Of a stretch of DNA of 64,000 nt, positions 17,022 through 25,768 are shown in pieces. A program made the translations under genes and the position numbers. Every line of letters starts with the position of its first letter. The first letter of the stretch is position 1. Source of the stretch: Bergeyella_A cardium (GTDB lineage: Bacteria > Bacteroidota > Bacteroidia > Flavobacteriales > Weeksellaceae); NCBI RefSeq assembly GCF_030012605.2, contig NZ_CP114055.2, one strand, 5' to 3'. A model generated the notes under the pieces. The model ran no database searches and was not told the DNA's origin. It worked only from the letters and a program-made list of their open reading frames with translations.

Positions 17022-17221
17022 TATATAAATCCATATAATATGCTCTGAAATAGTAAGAGTAGTATTTTTGCTTTATTTAGGAGATTATTCTCTTTCATTT
17101 TTAATATAAACGTCTTCTTTCTTATTGTGAATATATTATATTTTTCATTATCTTTTTAGAATATTAATTATAAGTTATCCTTAATTAGCTTTTATAGCAG
17201 TGATATCCCTTAAAGTTTTTC

Positions 17222-17229
17222 TATATTTG
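17222..17229 (+). promoter_or_regulatory. -7 box of purB
   Basis: TATATTTG matches TAnnTTTG 29 bases before the purB ATG. No clear -33 TTG is seen at the expected distance. Confidence 0.55.
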
Positions 17230-17258
17230 CCTGTATTAAAAAATCTAAAAAAATAAGA

Positions 17259-18686
17259 ATGAATACTTACAAAAACCCTTTGGAGGAGCGATATTCCAGT
17301 GAGGAGATGCTCTATAATTTTTCACCGAATAATAAGTTTAGAACTTGGAGAAAACTCTGGATTGCACTTGCAGAGATTGAAAGAGATTTAGGATTGGATA
17401 TTTCTGAGGAGCAAATCCGCCAGCTGAAGGAGCAAGCGGAGAACATTGATTTTGCTAAAGCAGCCGAATATGAAAAGAAATTCCGCCACGATGTAATGGC
17501 GCATGTGCATACTTATGGAGATGTGGCGCCGCTTGCAAAGGGCATTATCCATTTGGGGGCAACTTCCGCATTCGTAGGGGATAATACCGACCTTATCCAG
17601 ATTCGCGACGGGCTTAAGATTATCCGCAAGCAGCTCATCAATGTGATGAAGAAATTATCGGATTTTGCCCTAAAATATAAAGACCTCCCAACGCTGGGCT
17701 TTACGCATTTTCAGCCCGCGCAGCTCACCACAGTGGGCAAGAGGGCTACGCTTTGGCTGCAGTCTCTGATTTTAGATTTTGAGGAATTAGAATTTTTCCT
17801 CGAAACACTCAGATTCCGCGGGGTGAAAGGTACTACGGGTACGGCAGCGAGCTTCCTCGAGCTGTTTAATGGAGATTATTCCAAAGTAAAACACTTGGAC
17901 AGGGAGCTTTCCAAAAGGTTTGGCTTTGAGAAAGTCTTCGGTGTATCGGGGCAAACCTATGATCGCAAGATAGATGCTAAGGTGGTTGCGTTATTATCAA
18001 ACATCGCTCAGTCAGCCCACAAATTCACGAATGACCTTCGCCTTCTTCAGAACCTTAAAGAGGTGGAAGAGCCTTTTGAGAAGAATCAAATCGGTTCATC
18101 GGCTATGGCATACAAGAGAAATCCGATGCGCTCGGAGAGAATCGGTGCTTTGGCAAAATTCGTAATGTCAGTATCCTCTGGTTCGGCTATGGTAGCCTCC
18201 ACACAGTGGTTTGAGCGTACGCTAGATGACTCGGCAAACAAGCGACTTACCATTCCGCAGGCGTTCCTTGCCGTAGATGCCATCCTCCTTATCTGGAATA
18301 ATATAATGAGCGGTCTGGTGGTTTATGAAAACCGAATCCATAAGCATATAATGGAGGAGCTACCGTTTATGGCGACCGAATACATCATAATGGAGGAAGT
18401 AAAAGCGGGTGGTGACCGCCAAGAAATCCACGAAACCATTCGCCAGCACTCGATGGAAGCGAGTAAAAAAGTAAAAATTGAAGGTAAAGACAACGACCTT
18501 ATAGAACGAATAATGAGCGACTCTTCCCTCAAAATGGATAAATCAAAAATCGCTGAAGTCCTCGAACCGAAAAACTTCATTGGTTTTGCTCCAATCCAAA
18601 CCGAAGAGTTTGTAAATAATGAAGTGCAGCCTATACTTGATAAATACAAATACTTGATAGGCTTAGAAGCAGATTTGAAGGTTTGA
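17259..18686 (+). CDS. purB: Adenylosuccinate lyase
   Basis: PurB removes fumarate from SAICAR in IMP synthesis and from adenylosuccinate in AMP synthesis. At 475 residues it is a full-length fumarase/aspartase-superfamily member. Visible signatures are HDVMAHVHTYGDVAP near residue 78 (active-site His region), GATSAFVGDNTD, PTLGFTHFQPAQLTTVGKR (catalytic His) and the flexible signature loop GSSAMAYKRNPMRSE near residue 285. It is monocistronic, with a -7 box upstream and a hairpin downstream. purL, from the same pathway, lies 3 kb downstream. Confidence 0.97.
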   Translation: MNTYKNPLEERYSSEEMLYNFSPNNKFRTWRKLWIALAEIERDLGLDISEEQIRQLKEQAENIDFAKAAEYEKKFRHDVMAHVHTYGDVAPLAKGIIHLGATSAFVGDNTDLIQIRDGLKIIRKQLINVMKKLSDFALKYKDLPTLGFTHFQPAQLTTVGKRATLWLQSLILDFEELEFFLETLRFRGVKGTTGTAASFLELFNGDYSKVKHLDRELSKRFGFEKVFGVSGQTYDRKIDAKVVALLSNIAQSAHKFTNDLRLLQNLKEVEEPFEKNQIGSSAMAYKRNPMRSERIGALAKFVMSVSSGSAMVASTQWFERTLDDSANKRLTIPQAFLAVDAILLIWNNIMSGLVVYENRIHKHIMEELPFMATEYIIMEEVKAGGDRQEIHETIRQHSMEASKKVKIEGKDNDLIERIMSDSSLKMDKSKIAEVLEPKNFIGFAPIQTEEFVNNEVQPILDKYKYLIGLEADLKV

Positions 18687-18764
18687 GGTTATTTTTAATT
18701 ATAAAGCCTAATATCAGTAACTTAAAGATAATTGAAAGGCTTTGCCAAATTTGATAGAAAATAG

Positions 18765-18800
18765 AAGACTTCTACTTTTTTTAGTGGAAGTCTTTATATA
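18765..18800 (+). terminator. Hairpin after purB
   Basis: A 12-bp stem with one T-G pair (18765-18776 with 18783-18794) and T-rich loop is followed by an AT-rich, not pure-T, tract. Confidence 0.65.
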
Positions 18801-18911
18801 TTATATAGAAACTTTTTTTGAGAAAGAATTTTTATTAATTACATAAAAAATTATGACAGCATAAAATTGAAAATAAGAAGAAAGGAAACTCTTTTTTTTT
18901 GATAGTGAAAA

Positions 18912-18944
18912 TTGAGATTTCTGCAAGAAAAAACTGTATATTTG
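18912..18944 (+). promoter_or_regulatory. Promoter with long leader for the tail-fibre-like protein gene
   Basis: TTG (18912-18914), a 22-bp spacer and TATATTTG (18937-18944) form a Bacteroidetes-type promoter. The next ATG is at 19143, giving a leader near 190 nt. Confidence 0.65.
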
Positions 18945-18949
18945 CGCGC

Positions 18950-19142
18950 ATTTATTTTTTTAATTAAATAGTAAGTATTAAAAAAGATATTATAAATTGT
19001 AGTTTAATTAAAAATTTAATAAATACTATTTTTAAGAAAGTAATAAGCTTTAAAATATCCCCTTGTTTAAAGTGAAAAGAAATTATTAAATAACAAAGCT
19101 CTCGGAAAAGGGGAGGGAGCGCAAATACTAAATATACTATAA
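18950..19142 (+). promoter_or_regulatory. Structured 5' leader, possible pseudoknot
   Basis: The leader contains hairpin GCTCTC (19098-19103) with GGGAGC (19115-19120) and an 11-nt loop. The loop sequence AAGGGGA (19108-19114) is perfectly complementary to TCCCCTT at 19058-19064, allowing a 7-bp pseudoknot or an alternative pairing. The rest is AT-rich. The element ends 22 bases before the ATG, close enough to influence ribosome binding. No known riboswitch class was recognised. Confidence 0.5.
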
Positions 19143-21113
19143 ATGGAGAAAAAACTATTTCTAAAAGCTGGTGCAATGGCTTTTTTAGGATTTGGCGTAA
19201 TGCTAAGTGCACAAGAAAAGTACGATGGAAAGTTAGGATTAAACACTGATACTCCAAAGGCTACAATGGATATTCAGCCTAGTTCTGAGAATGCAAAAGA
19301 AACTTCAACAACCAAAGAGGGATTGCTTATCCCAAGATTAAGTAAAAAGAGACTTGCAAATATTGAAAGTCCAGAGAAATCTACCCTTGTGTATGTAAAT
19401 AACATTACCTATACAGGTACAGATACTAAGGTATCCGAAGTGAAAAGTGAGGGTTTCTACTACTATAATGGTACTAAATGGGTAAGTACAGATAGTAATC
19501 TCTGGGCTCAGAGAACAGATAATGGGGTTATCAAAACTTATCTAAAACCAGCAGAAGGTAATAATGATGTAGTGTCTTATGGTTCTAATAGAAAAATTAC
19601 CTTTAATTTGGGTGGAGTTACGGAAAATGATTTACTATGGCATAGAGGTTCAGGTGTAAAAGGTTATGTAGAAAATACGATTCCTTTTGCCTTTCTTTCA
19701 AGCTCAGATACGCTTCCTAAGGAAGGTTTTGGAACCAATAAAGAATATTATTCATTCTTCCAGAATAATGCAATTATAAAGGAAGGTCATGTGAGTAAAG
19801 TAAAGCCTAATTCTATTTATCAGCTTTCTGAAAATAGAGTGGTAGCAAAAGATATTACATCTACATTGGGAAGCATATATGGAGCAAACTCAAGTGTAGA
19901 TTTATTTTCAAACAATAAGGTAGATAATGTAATAGGTGCAGCAGGAGTAGTAACCGTAGGCACACCTGATAGTACTTACAGACCTGCACTTGAAAATGCA
20001 ATAGGAGGTAGATTTAGTGCAAGAAACTATGCTAGTGGAGTTGAAAGGCTTTATGGTATGAGAGCTATAGTACATAATTTTGGACAGGCTAAAACTATCA
20101 GAGGGGTAGCATCAGAAGTTGCAACTCAAACCGTTCCTAGGGGGGGAAGTAATACTCCGCATAATGTAGAGGGTATTATAGGAATTGATAACTATGTTAA
20201 TATAGCACCTCAAGCAACAGCTAGTTATTCTTATAATCAGAAAAATAATATTACTCTAAATGAAAATTCAACCAGTGAAAGAGTAAGGGGAACTATTCAG
20301 TTTATCGCAACAGAGTCAGGTGCTAAAGCTACTACTCTTATTGGGCATCAATCAGTATCAAATATAAAATCGGGCAGTACAATTACAAGCTATGAAGATT
20401 ATTCTACTTATTCTACTGTAGAAGCAGGAGCTAATATAGATACTTATAAGGCATTTAATTTTTATCCTCAAGCTGTTACAGGAGGGACGATTAAGAAAAT
20501 GTATGGACTTCATATAGGTAATGTAGAAGCGGGTTCTGAAATTAATAGAGCGATTCATACTGAAAGCGGAGATATTCGTTTTGGCTCATTAAAAAGCACA
20601 AGTACAGGCTATCGCCAAGTATATGTAGATAAAGATGGAGTGTTAAAAGCAGGAACTAATGCTAGCCAGACATTAGCTCAACTTTGGGAAAAAGATTCTA
20701 ATAATGGTAATATAAAATTAGTAGGAAGAGATGATGTGAGTATAGACAATACAGGTAGTCTATTAGCTAGTTCATTTGTAGGTAAAAATGGTGCAAGTAT
20801 TTTCCCAGACTATGTATTTCAGAAGTATTATACGGGGGATTCTACCATTAAACCAGACTATACTTTTGCAAGTCTTTCTCAAGTAGAGAATTTTGTAAAA
20901 CAGAATGGGCATTTGCCAGGCTATAAATCTGCTGAGGCTATTAAAAAGCAAGGCTATATAGACCTGATGGATACTCAGCTTAAAAATGTGGAGAAAATAG
21001 AAGAACTTTATCTACACACTATTGAGCAAGATAAGAAGCTAAAAGAGAAAGATGCAGAAATCGCTGAACTAAAATCTCGATTGGAGAGATTAGAAAAACT
21101 TTTAGTAGAGTAA
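19143..21113 (+). CDS. Secreted tail-fibre-like protein with C-terminal coiled coil
   Basis: The 656-residue precursor has a signal peptide ending LSAQ. Next comes a Flavobacteriia-type head (LGLNTDTPKATMDIQPSS, then EGLLIPRLSKKRLANI, and FYYYNGTKWVSTDSNLWAQR), then about 400 residues of beta-rich, glycine-containing repeats. The C-terminus has FPDYVFQKYYTGDSTIKPDY, LPGYKSAEAIKKQGYIDLMD and a heptad coiled coil (residues 610-654). This plan recalls trimeric tail-fibre and S74-type knob proteins, but an intramolecular chaperone protease motif is not evident and no T9SS domain is seen. A structural surface role is inferred. It has its own promoter, a long structured leader and a terminator. Confidence 0.7.
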   Translation: MEKKLFLKAGAMAFLGFGVMLSAQEKYDGKLGLNTDTPKATMDIQPSSENAKETSTTKEGLLIPRLSKKRLANIESPEKSTLVYVNNITYTGTDTKVSEVKSEGFYYYNGTKWVSTDSNLWAQRTDNGVIKTYLKPAEGNNDVVSYGSNRKITFNLGGVTENDLLWHRGSGVKGYVENTIPFAFLSSSDTLPKEGFGTNKEYYSFFQNNAIIKEGHVSKVKPNSIYQLSENRVVAKDITSTLGSIYGANSSVDLFSNNKVDNVIGAAGVVTVGTPDSTYRPALENAIGGRFSARNYASGVERLYGMRAIVHNFGQAKTIRGVASEVATQTVPRGGSNTPHNVEGIIGIDNYVNIAPQATASYSYNQKNNITLNENSTSERVRGTIQFIATESGAKATTLIGHQSVSNIKSGSTITSYEDYSTYSTVEAGANIDTYKAFNFYPQAVTGGTIKKMYGLHIGNVEAGSEINRAIHTESGDIRFGSLKSTSTGYRQVYVDKDGVLKAGTNASQTLAQLWEKDSNNGNIKLVGRDDVSIDNTGSLLASSFVGKNGASIFPDYVFQKYYTGDSTIKPDYTFASLSQVENFVKQNGHLPGYKSAEAIKKQGYIDLMDTQLKNVEKIEELYLHTIEQDKKLKEKDAEIAELKSRLERLEKLLVE

Positions 21114-21129
21114 ATATAAAATGCTTATC

Positions 21130-21165
21130 AATAGCCCTCTTATATCAGTAAGAGGGCTATTTCTT
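21130..21165 (+). terminator. Terminator of the tail-fibre-like gene
   Basis: A perfect 13-bp stem (21130-21142 with 21149-21161) and 6-nt loop lie 17 bases after the stop, followed by TTCTTTC-like sequence. Confidence 0.85.
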
Positions 21166-21334
21166 TCTCATCTTATCAAGTATAAGATAATCAGCATTCA
21201 AGGTTGAGTAACCACTTCCCTGTAAAATTATCCGAAAGTTCCTTTAAAGCAATCACTATTATGAGAGGTTAAAATCCATATTTATTGTATATTTGTGCAG
21301 AAAAATTCAGAATTTCTGGATAAGCAAAGTAAAA

Positions 21335-21811
21335 ATGAAAAAAATCACCTTTCTACTATTGGTGTTGATACTGGGGTTCTGCAAGGCAAACCCTGTACAA
21401 ATGTCACTCAATAACTCCCCAAAAGAATATTTAAAAGAGGAAATACAAATCGTATTTTCTAAGGATATTAAGTTGAAATGGGATATCGCAAAGAGCAGAT
21501 TTGTGAAAGATTCTTACTATGAAAATATCAAAAATAATCGTGAATTAATAAAAAAACTATTCAATAGCATTACTGATACTACCGATTTAAAAATAAAAAC
21601 CGATACCAAGACCAATACTTTAAAAAAAGGCGATATTGCCTTTTTATATTTGAATGAAACAGGTGAAATTCAACTTTATAAATGTCTAAAAATCCAGTTT
21701 GATATCCTTGACAAAAGTAGAATACCCTACGGACTGCTGGATTATTTGGAAACTAACCGAGCAGAAGTAGCCAAAAAGGTAAAGGAATGCCACCAAAATA
21801 AGAAAGGATAA
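21335..21811 (+). CDS. Exported hypothetical protein
   Basis: I do not recognise this 158-residue protein. ATG 21335 gives a clean signal peptide (MKKITFLLLVLILGFCKANP); the Cys at position 16 is in a weak lipobox-like context (LGFC), so it may be a lipoprotein. The mature part is Lys/Asp-rich and mixed alpha/beta, with strand-like runs (KKGDIAFLYLNETGEIQLYK) and a Lys-rich end. An upstream in-frame ATG at 21293 would bury the signal and is rejected. It precedes purL by 56 bp on the same strand but has no obvious link with purine synthesis. Confidence 0.6.
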   Translation: MKKITFLLLVLILGFCKANPVQMSLNNSPKEYLKEEIQIVFSKDIKLKWDIAKSRFVKDSYYENIKNNRELIKKLFNSITDTTDLKIKTDTKTNTLKKGDIAFLYLNETGEIQLYKCLKIQFDILDKSRIPYGLLDYLETNRAEVAKKVKECHQNKKG

Positions 21812-21867
21812 TGAATATTATACAGAATAACTTCTTAAAAGATTAAAAAGCTAAATAAAAATTAAAA

Positions 21868-24800
21868 ATGAATAAACGAATTTTCGTAGAGAAAAAACCG
21901 ATTTTTGATGTAGAAAGTCCAAAAGTTTTCAATGAAATAAAAGCCATAGTCCCCCACATAGAAGGCGTAAAGGTCTATAATGTCTATGATGTTTTTGGAT
22001 TGCCCGAGGTGGATTTTCAGAAGATAGCAGGGAGCACTTTCGCAGACCCTGTTACCGATATTTTACATACGACTAACCCCGCTACGGGGCTTTATTTCGC
22101 TACAGAATTTCTACCTGGGCAGTACGACCAAAGGGCAGACTCCGCGCAGCAGTGCATCTCCCTCCTCACAGGAGTAGAGGGCGTTACCGTAAGGAGCGGC
22201 AAGCTCATCTCACTTGCGGGCATCAGCAATGTTGAGTTTTTGAGCATTAAAAATCTCCTCATCAATAAAGTAGAAAGCCGAGAAAAGGAACTCTCCGTTT
22301 TGGAAATCCCCACTCAGGAAAAACCTTCTGCTGTAGCAGTCTTTGAGGGCTTTACCGAGCTCAGTACGGAGGAGCTACAAGCGTTCTACCATCAGCACGG
22401 CTTTGCTTTTGGCTTTGATGATTTGCAGTTTATTCAAAACTATTTTAAAACCGAACAAAGACAGCCTACCGAAACCGAACTTAAGGTTTTGGATACCTAT
22501 TGGAGTGACCATTGTCGCCATACGACCTTTGAAACCGAGCTTATGGACATCGTTTTTAAAGGAGATTTTAAAGAGACACTTGAGAAGATTTTCGCTGATT
22601 ATTTAGAAAAGAGGAAATTTCTCGGAAGAGAGGCAAAACCTATCTCACTGATGGATTTGGCGACCGTCTGCGCACGATATTTTCATAAAACGGGAAAGCT
22701 ACAAAACCTCGTAGTTTCAGACGAAATCAATGCCTGCACCATAGAAATAGAAGCGGAGTACGACGGCAAGAAAGAGCCTTGGTATCTCCTCTTCAAGAAT
22801 GAAACCCACAATCACCCCACTGAGATAGAGCCTTTCGGTGGGGCATCAACTTGTCTTGGTGGAGCTATCAGAGATCCACTCTCTGGGCGAGCATTTGTCT
22901 ACCAAGCAATGCGGCTTACGGGTGCTGCCGATGTTTTAGAGCCTATTTCATCAACCATTGAAGGAAAATTGCCGCAGAGAACCATCACCAAGCAAGCAGC
23001 GAATGGCTACTCATCTTACGGAAATCAAATTGGTCTGGCAACCACGATGGTCAGCGAAATCTATAACGAAGGCTACAAGGCGAAGAGAATGGAAGTAGGA
23101 TTTGTGGTGGGTGCCGTACCAAAATCTTGGGTAAAGCGTGAGCAACCGCAGGCGAGCAATGTAGTCATTCTCCTTGGTGGAGCTACGGGGCGCGATGGTG
23201 TAGGCGGTGCCACTGGTTCATCAAAAGAGCAGGACGAAACCTCAATACACAGCCTCTCCACCGAAGTTCAAAAGGGCAATGCCGTAGAAGAAAGAAAAAT
23301 TCAACGGCTGTTTAGAAATCCTGAGGTAACGACTCTCATCAAGAAGTCTAATGACTTTGGGGCGGGTGGAGTATCGGTGGCCATTGGCGAAATTGCCGAT
23401 TCATTAGAAATCAATCTCGATATCCTCCCTCTTAAATATGAGGGGCTTAACGGTACCGAGCTTGCCATCTCCGAATCTCAGGAGCGAATGGCTGTGGTGG
23501 TAGATGCAAAGGATAGAGATAAGTTCATCCACCTCTGCGAGAGGGAAAATATTAAAGCGGTGGAAGTTGCCAAAGTAACCGATTCTGGTAGGATGCAAAT
23601 GTTCTGGAAAGGCGATAAAATCGTTGATTTAAGTCGAGATTTTCTCAATTCCAACGGCTACCCTAAAAAACAATCTGTTGAAGTTTCTCATCTTAATAAA
23701 GTTTCTCTTCCTACGAAGGAATTTAATAAAGAAAGCCTCTTAAAAATACTTTCTGATAAGAATGTAGCTTCTCAAAAAGGACTATTAGAGATGTTCGACT
23801 CCTCAGTGGGCGCTACTACGGTGGCAATGCCCCTCGGAGGGAAGTACCAGCTCACCGGAATGGAGGGAAGCGTACAAACCTTGCCTGTATTAGGAGCTAA
23901 AAGCGTGGAAACCGTATCCCTTGCCTCTTGGGGCTTTGATGCCGAGATTTCTACCCAAAATTCTCTCGTGGGAGCAGCAAATGCAGTGGTAGAATCGGTT
24001 GCGAAAATCGTAGCAATGGGAGGGAATTACAAGGATATCCGTCTTAGTTTCCAAGAATATTTTGAAAAGCTGGGGCAAGCTCCTGAGAAGTGGGGCAAGC
24101 CTTTGGCATCTCTCCTTGGAGCTTATGATGCGCAGATGAATCTTGAGCTTGCAGCCATCGGAGGGAAAGACTCAATGAGCGGGACTTACCAGAACCTAAA
24201 TGTACCGCCTACGCTGATTTCCTTTGCCTGCGCCAATGGTGAGAAGAAGAATATCATCTCCCCAGAGCTGAAGAAAGCGGGTAATTATATCTATCATTTC
24301 CACCACGAAAATGCAGAAAATGGCTTACCAAATTATGCAGACTTAAAGGCGGTATTTGATTTCGTTTATAAGCAAATCAAAGCGGGGAAAATCGTTTCTG
24401 TTAAGACCATTAAAGATGGAGGTATGGCAGTTGCACTCTCTAAAATGTGCTTCGGAAACCACCTCGGCGCAGAAGTAAGCCTTGATGAAAACCTCGTCCT
24501 CAAAAAGAATATCGGTGGATTACTCATAGAATCCATTGAAGAGCTGGAAAGCAATTCGCTACTCACACTTATCGGAAAAGTAAGTGAAAATCCAGAGCTC
24601 ATCATTAATGCCCAAAGCTTCTCATTGGAAGAATTGAAAAAGGCGTACACTTCTACTTTTGAAGGCTTGTTCCCAACCGTAGAGCCTGAGAAAATTGAGA
24701 TTAATATTGACAAAAAACTCAATTCTATCAACGAGAAAAATATCATCATTAAAAAGCATAATATCGCGAAACCGAGGGTTTTTGCTCCTGTTTTCCCAGG

Positions 24801-25560
24801 TACCAATTGTGAATACGAAACCCAAAATGCCTTCCGAAAAGAGGGTGCAGAAGTTTCGTCTTTACCATTATTAAACCTCAATCATCAGCTTTTGGAAGAG
24901 AGTATAGCGGCTTGGGTGAGGGAAATTAATAATGCTCAAATCCTTGTATTTTCAGGGGGATTCTCTGCGGGGGATGAGCCTGACGGCTCCGCAAAATTCA
25001 TTGTAAATGTTCTTAAAAACGACAAGATGAAGCAGGCTGTGCATCAGCTTTTGGAGAGAGACGGGATGATATTGGGGATTTGCAATGGCTTTCAAGCGCT
25101 TGTAAAATCAGGTTTATTGCCTTATGGAGAGATTAGAGACTTGGATGAGCACTCGCCTACGCTTGCACACAACGCTATCGGCAGGCATATCTCCCAAATG
25201 GTAAATATACAGGTGGTTAATGACGATTCTCCTTGGCTTAAAGGGATGAAAGGGCAGACTTACACCATTCCGATTTCCCACGGTGAAGGTCGTTTTATGG
25301 CAAGTACGGAAGTTTTGGAGGAATTGTACAAAAATGGTCAAATCGCTACCCAATACATCGACTTTGAAGGCAATATAGCTCACGGAATGCCATATAATCC
25401 TAATAATTCAGCCTTTGGAATAGAAGGAATTACCAGCCAGAGCGGTAAAATTTTCGGTAGAATGGGGCATCCAGAGCGTTTTGCGGAAGGATTGCTCAAA
25501 AATATCCCTACCGCAAACTATCACAATATCTTCAAAAACGGTGTGGAGTATTTTCAGTAG
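21868..25560 (+). CDS. purL: Phosphoribosylformylglycinamidine synthase
   Basis: PurL converts FGAR, glutamine and ATP to FGAM, the fourth step of purine synthesis. At 1230 residues it is the large single-chain type. It has an N-terminal PurS-like part, a linker with LDTYWSDHCRHTTFET, and two AIRS-like ATP halves (FKNETHNHPTEIEPFGGAST; LASLLGAYDAQMNLELAAIG). The C-terminal glutaminase (residues about 970-1230) has VFPGTNCEYET, FSGGFSAGDEPDGSAKF, nucleophile Cys in GICNGFQALV and His in SHGEGRF. It is followed by two tandem hairpin terminators. Confidence 0.97.
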   Translation: MNKRIFVEKKPIFDVESPKVFNEIKAIVPHIEGVKVYNVYDVFGLPEVDFQKIAGSTFADPVTDILHTTNPATGLYFATEFLPGQYDQRADSAQQCISLLTGVEGVTVRSGKLISLAGISNVEFLSIKNLLINKVESREKELSVLEIPTQEKPSAVAVFEGFTELSTEELQAFYHQHGFAFGFDDLQFIQNYFKTEQRQPTETELKVLDTYWSDHCRHTTFETELMDIVFKGDFKETLEKIFADYLEKRKFLGREAKPISLMDLATVCARYFHKTGKLQNLVVSDEINACTIEIEAEYDGKKEPWYLLFKNETHNHPTEIEPFGGASTCLGGAIRDPLSGRAFVYQAMRLTGAADVLEPISSTIEGKLPQRTITKQAANGYSSYGNQIGLATTMVSEIYNEGYKAKRMEVGFVVGAVPKSWVKREQPQASNVVILLGGATGRDGVGGATGSSKEQDETSIHSLSTEVQKGNAVEERKIQRLFRNPEVTTLIKKSNDFGAGGVSVAIGEIADSLEINLDILPLKYEGLNGTELAISESQERMAVVVDAKDRDKFIHLCERENIKAVEVAKVTDSGRMQMFWKGDKIVDLSRDFLNSNGYPKKQSVEVSHLNKVSLPTKEFNKESLLKILSDKNVASQKGLLEMFDSSVGATTVAMPLGGKYQLTGMEGSVQTLPVLGAKSVETVSLASWGFDAEISTQNSLVGAANAVVESVAKIVAMGGNYKDIRLSFQEYFEKLGQAPEKWGKPLASLLGAYDAQMNLELAAIGGKDSMSGTYQNLNVPPTLISFACANGEKKNIISPELKKAGNYIYHFHHENAENGLPNYADLKAVFDFVYKQIKAGKIVSVKTIKDGGMAVALSKMCFGNHLGAEVSLDENLVLKKNIGGLLIESIEELESNSLLTLIGKVSENPELIINAQSFSLEELKKAYTSTFEGLFPTVEPEKIEINIDKKLNSINEKNIIIKKHNIAKPRVFAPVFPGTNCEYETQNAFRKEGAEVSSLPLLNLNHQLLEESIAAWVREINNAQILVFSGGFSAGDEPDGSAKFIVNVLKNDKMKQAVHQLLERDGMILGICNGFQALVKSGLLPYGEIRDLDEHSPTLAHNAIGRHISQMVNIQVVNDDSPWLKGMKGQTYTIPISHGEGRFMASTEVLEELYKNGQIATQYIDFEGNIAHGMPYNPNNSAFGIEGITSQSGKIFGRMGHPERFAEGLLKNIPTANYHNIFKNGVEYFQ

Positions 25561-25582
25561 CACATTGTTTTAATTTATCATT

Positions 25583-25619
25583 TCAGGTTTCTCTTTTTTC
25601 TAAGGGAAACCTGATTTTT
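25583..25619 (+). terminator. Terminator of purL
   Basis: TCAGGTTTC (25583-25591) pairs with GAAACCTGA (25606-25614), followed by five T, 23 bases after the stop. Confidence 0.85.
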
Positions 25620-25726
25620 GTTAAAGTTTAGTTAAAATACACAAAATTTATTTCTTCTTGCACGGTATTTGTTTCAATGAAGAAAACGGACAAATAAATA
25701 ATTCTTCATAATACTTTATTTTTATT

Positions 25727-25760
25727 AAACCTGCATTTCTATAATGCAGGTTTTATTTAT
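25727..25760 (+). terminator. Second hairpin directly before the GH3 gene
   Basis: A perfect 11-bp stem (25727-25737 with 25743-25753) with a 5-nt loop is followed by a T-rich tract. It ends only about 9-15 bases before the GH3 ATG, an odd place for a terminator; it could act as an attenuator or block read-through from purL. Confidence 0.7.
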
Positions 25761-25768
25761 TTTTGCTT

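Noticed and set aside
21293..21334. Upstream ATG for the exported hypothetical before purL
   Set aside because: It would place 14 polar residues before a clear signal peptide.
24366..24881. Long antisense frames inside purL, dnaK and other genes
   Set aside because: They mirror conserved coding sequence on the other strand and have no independent support.
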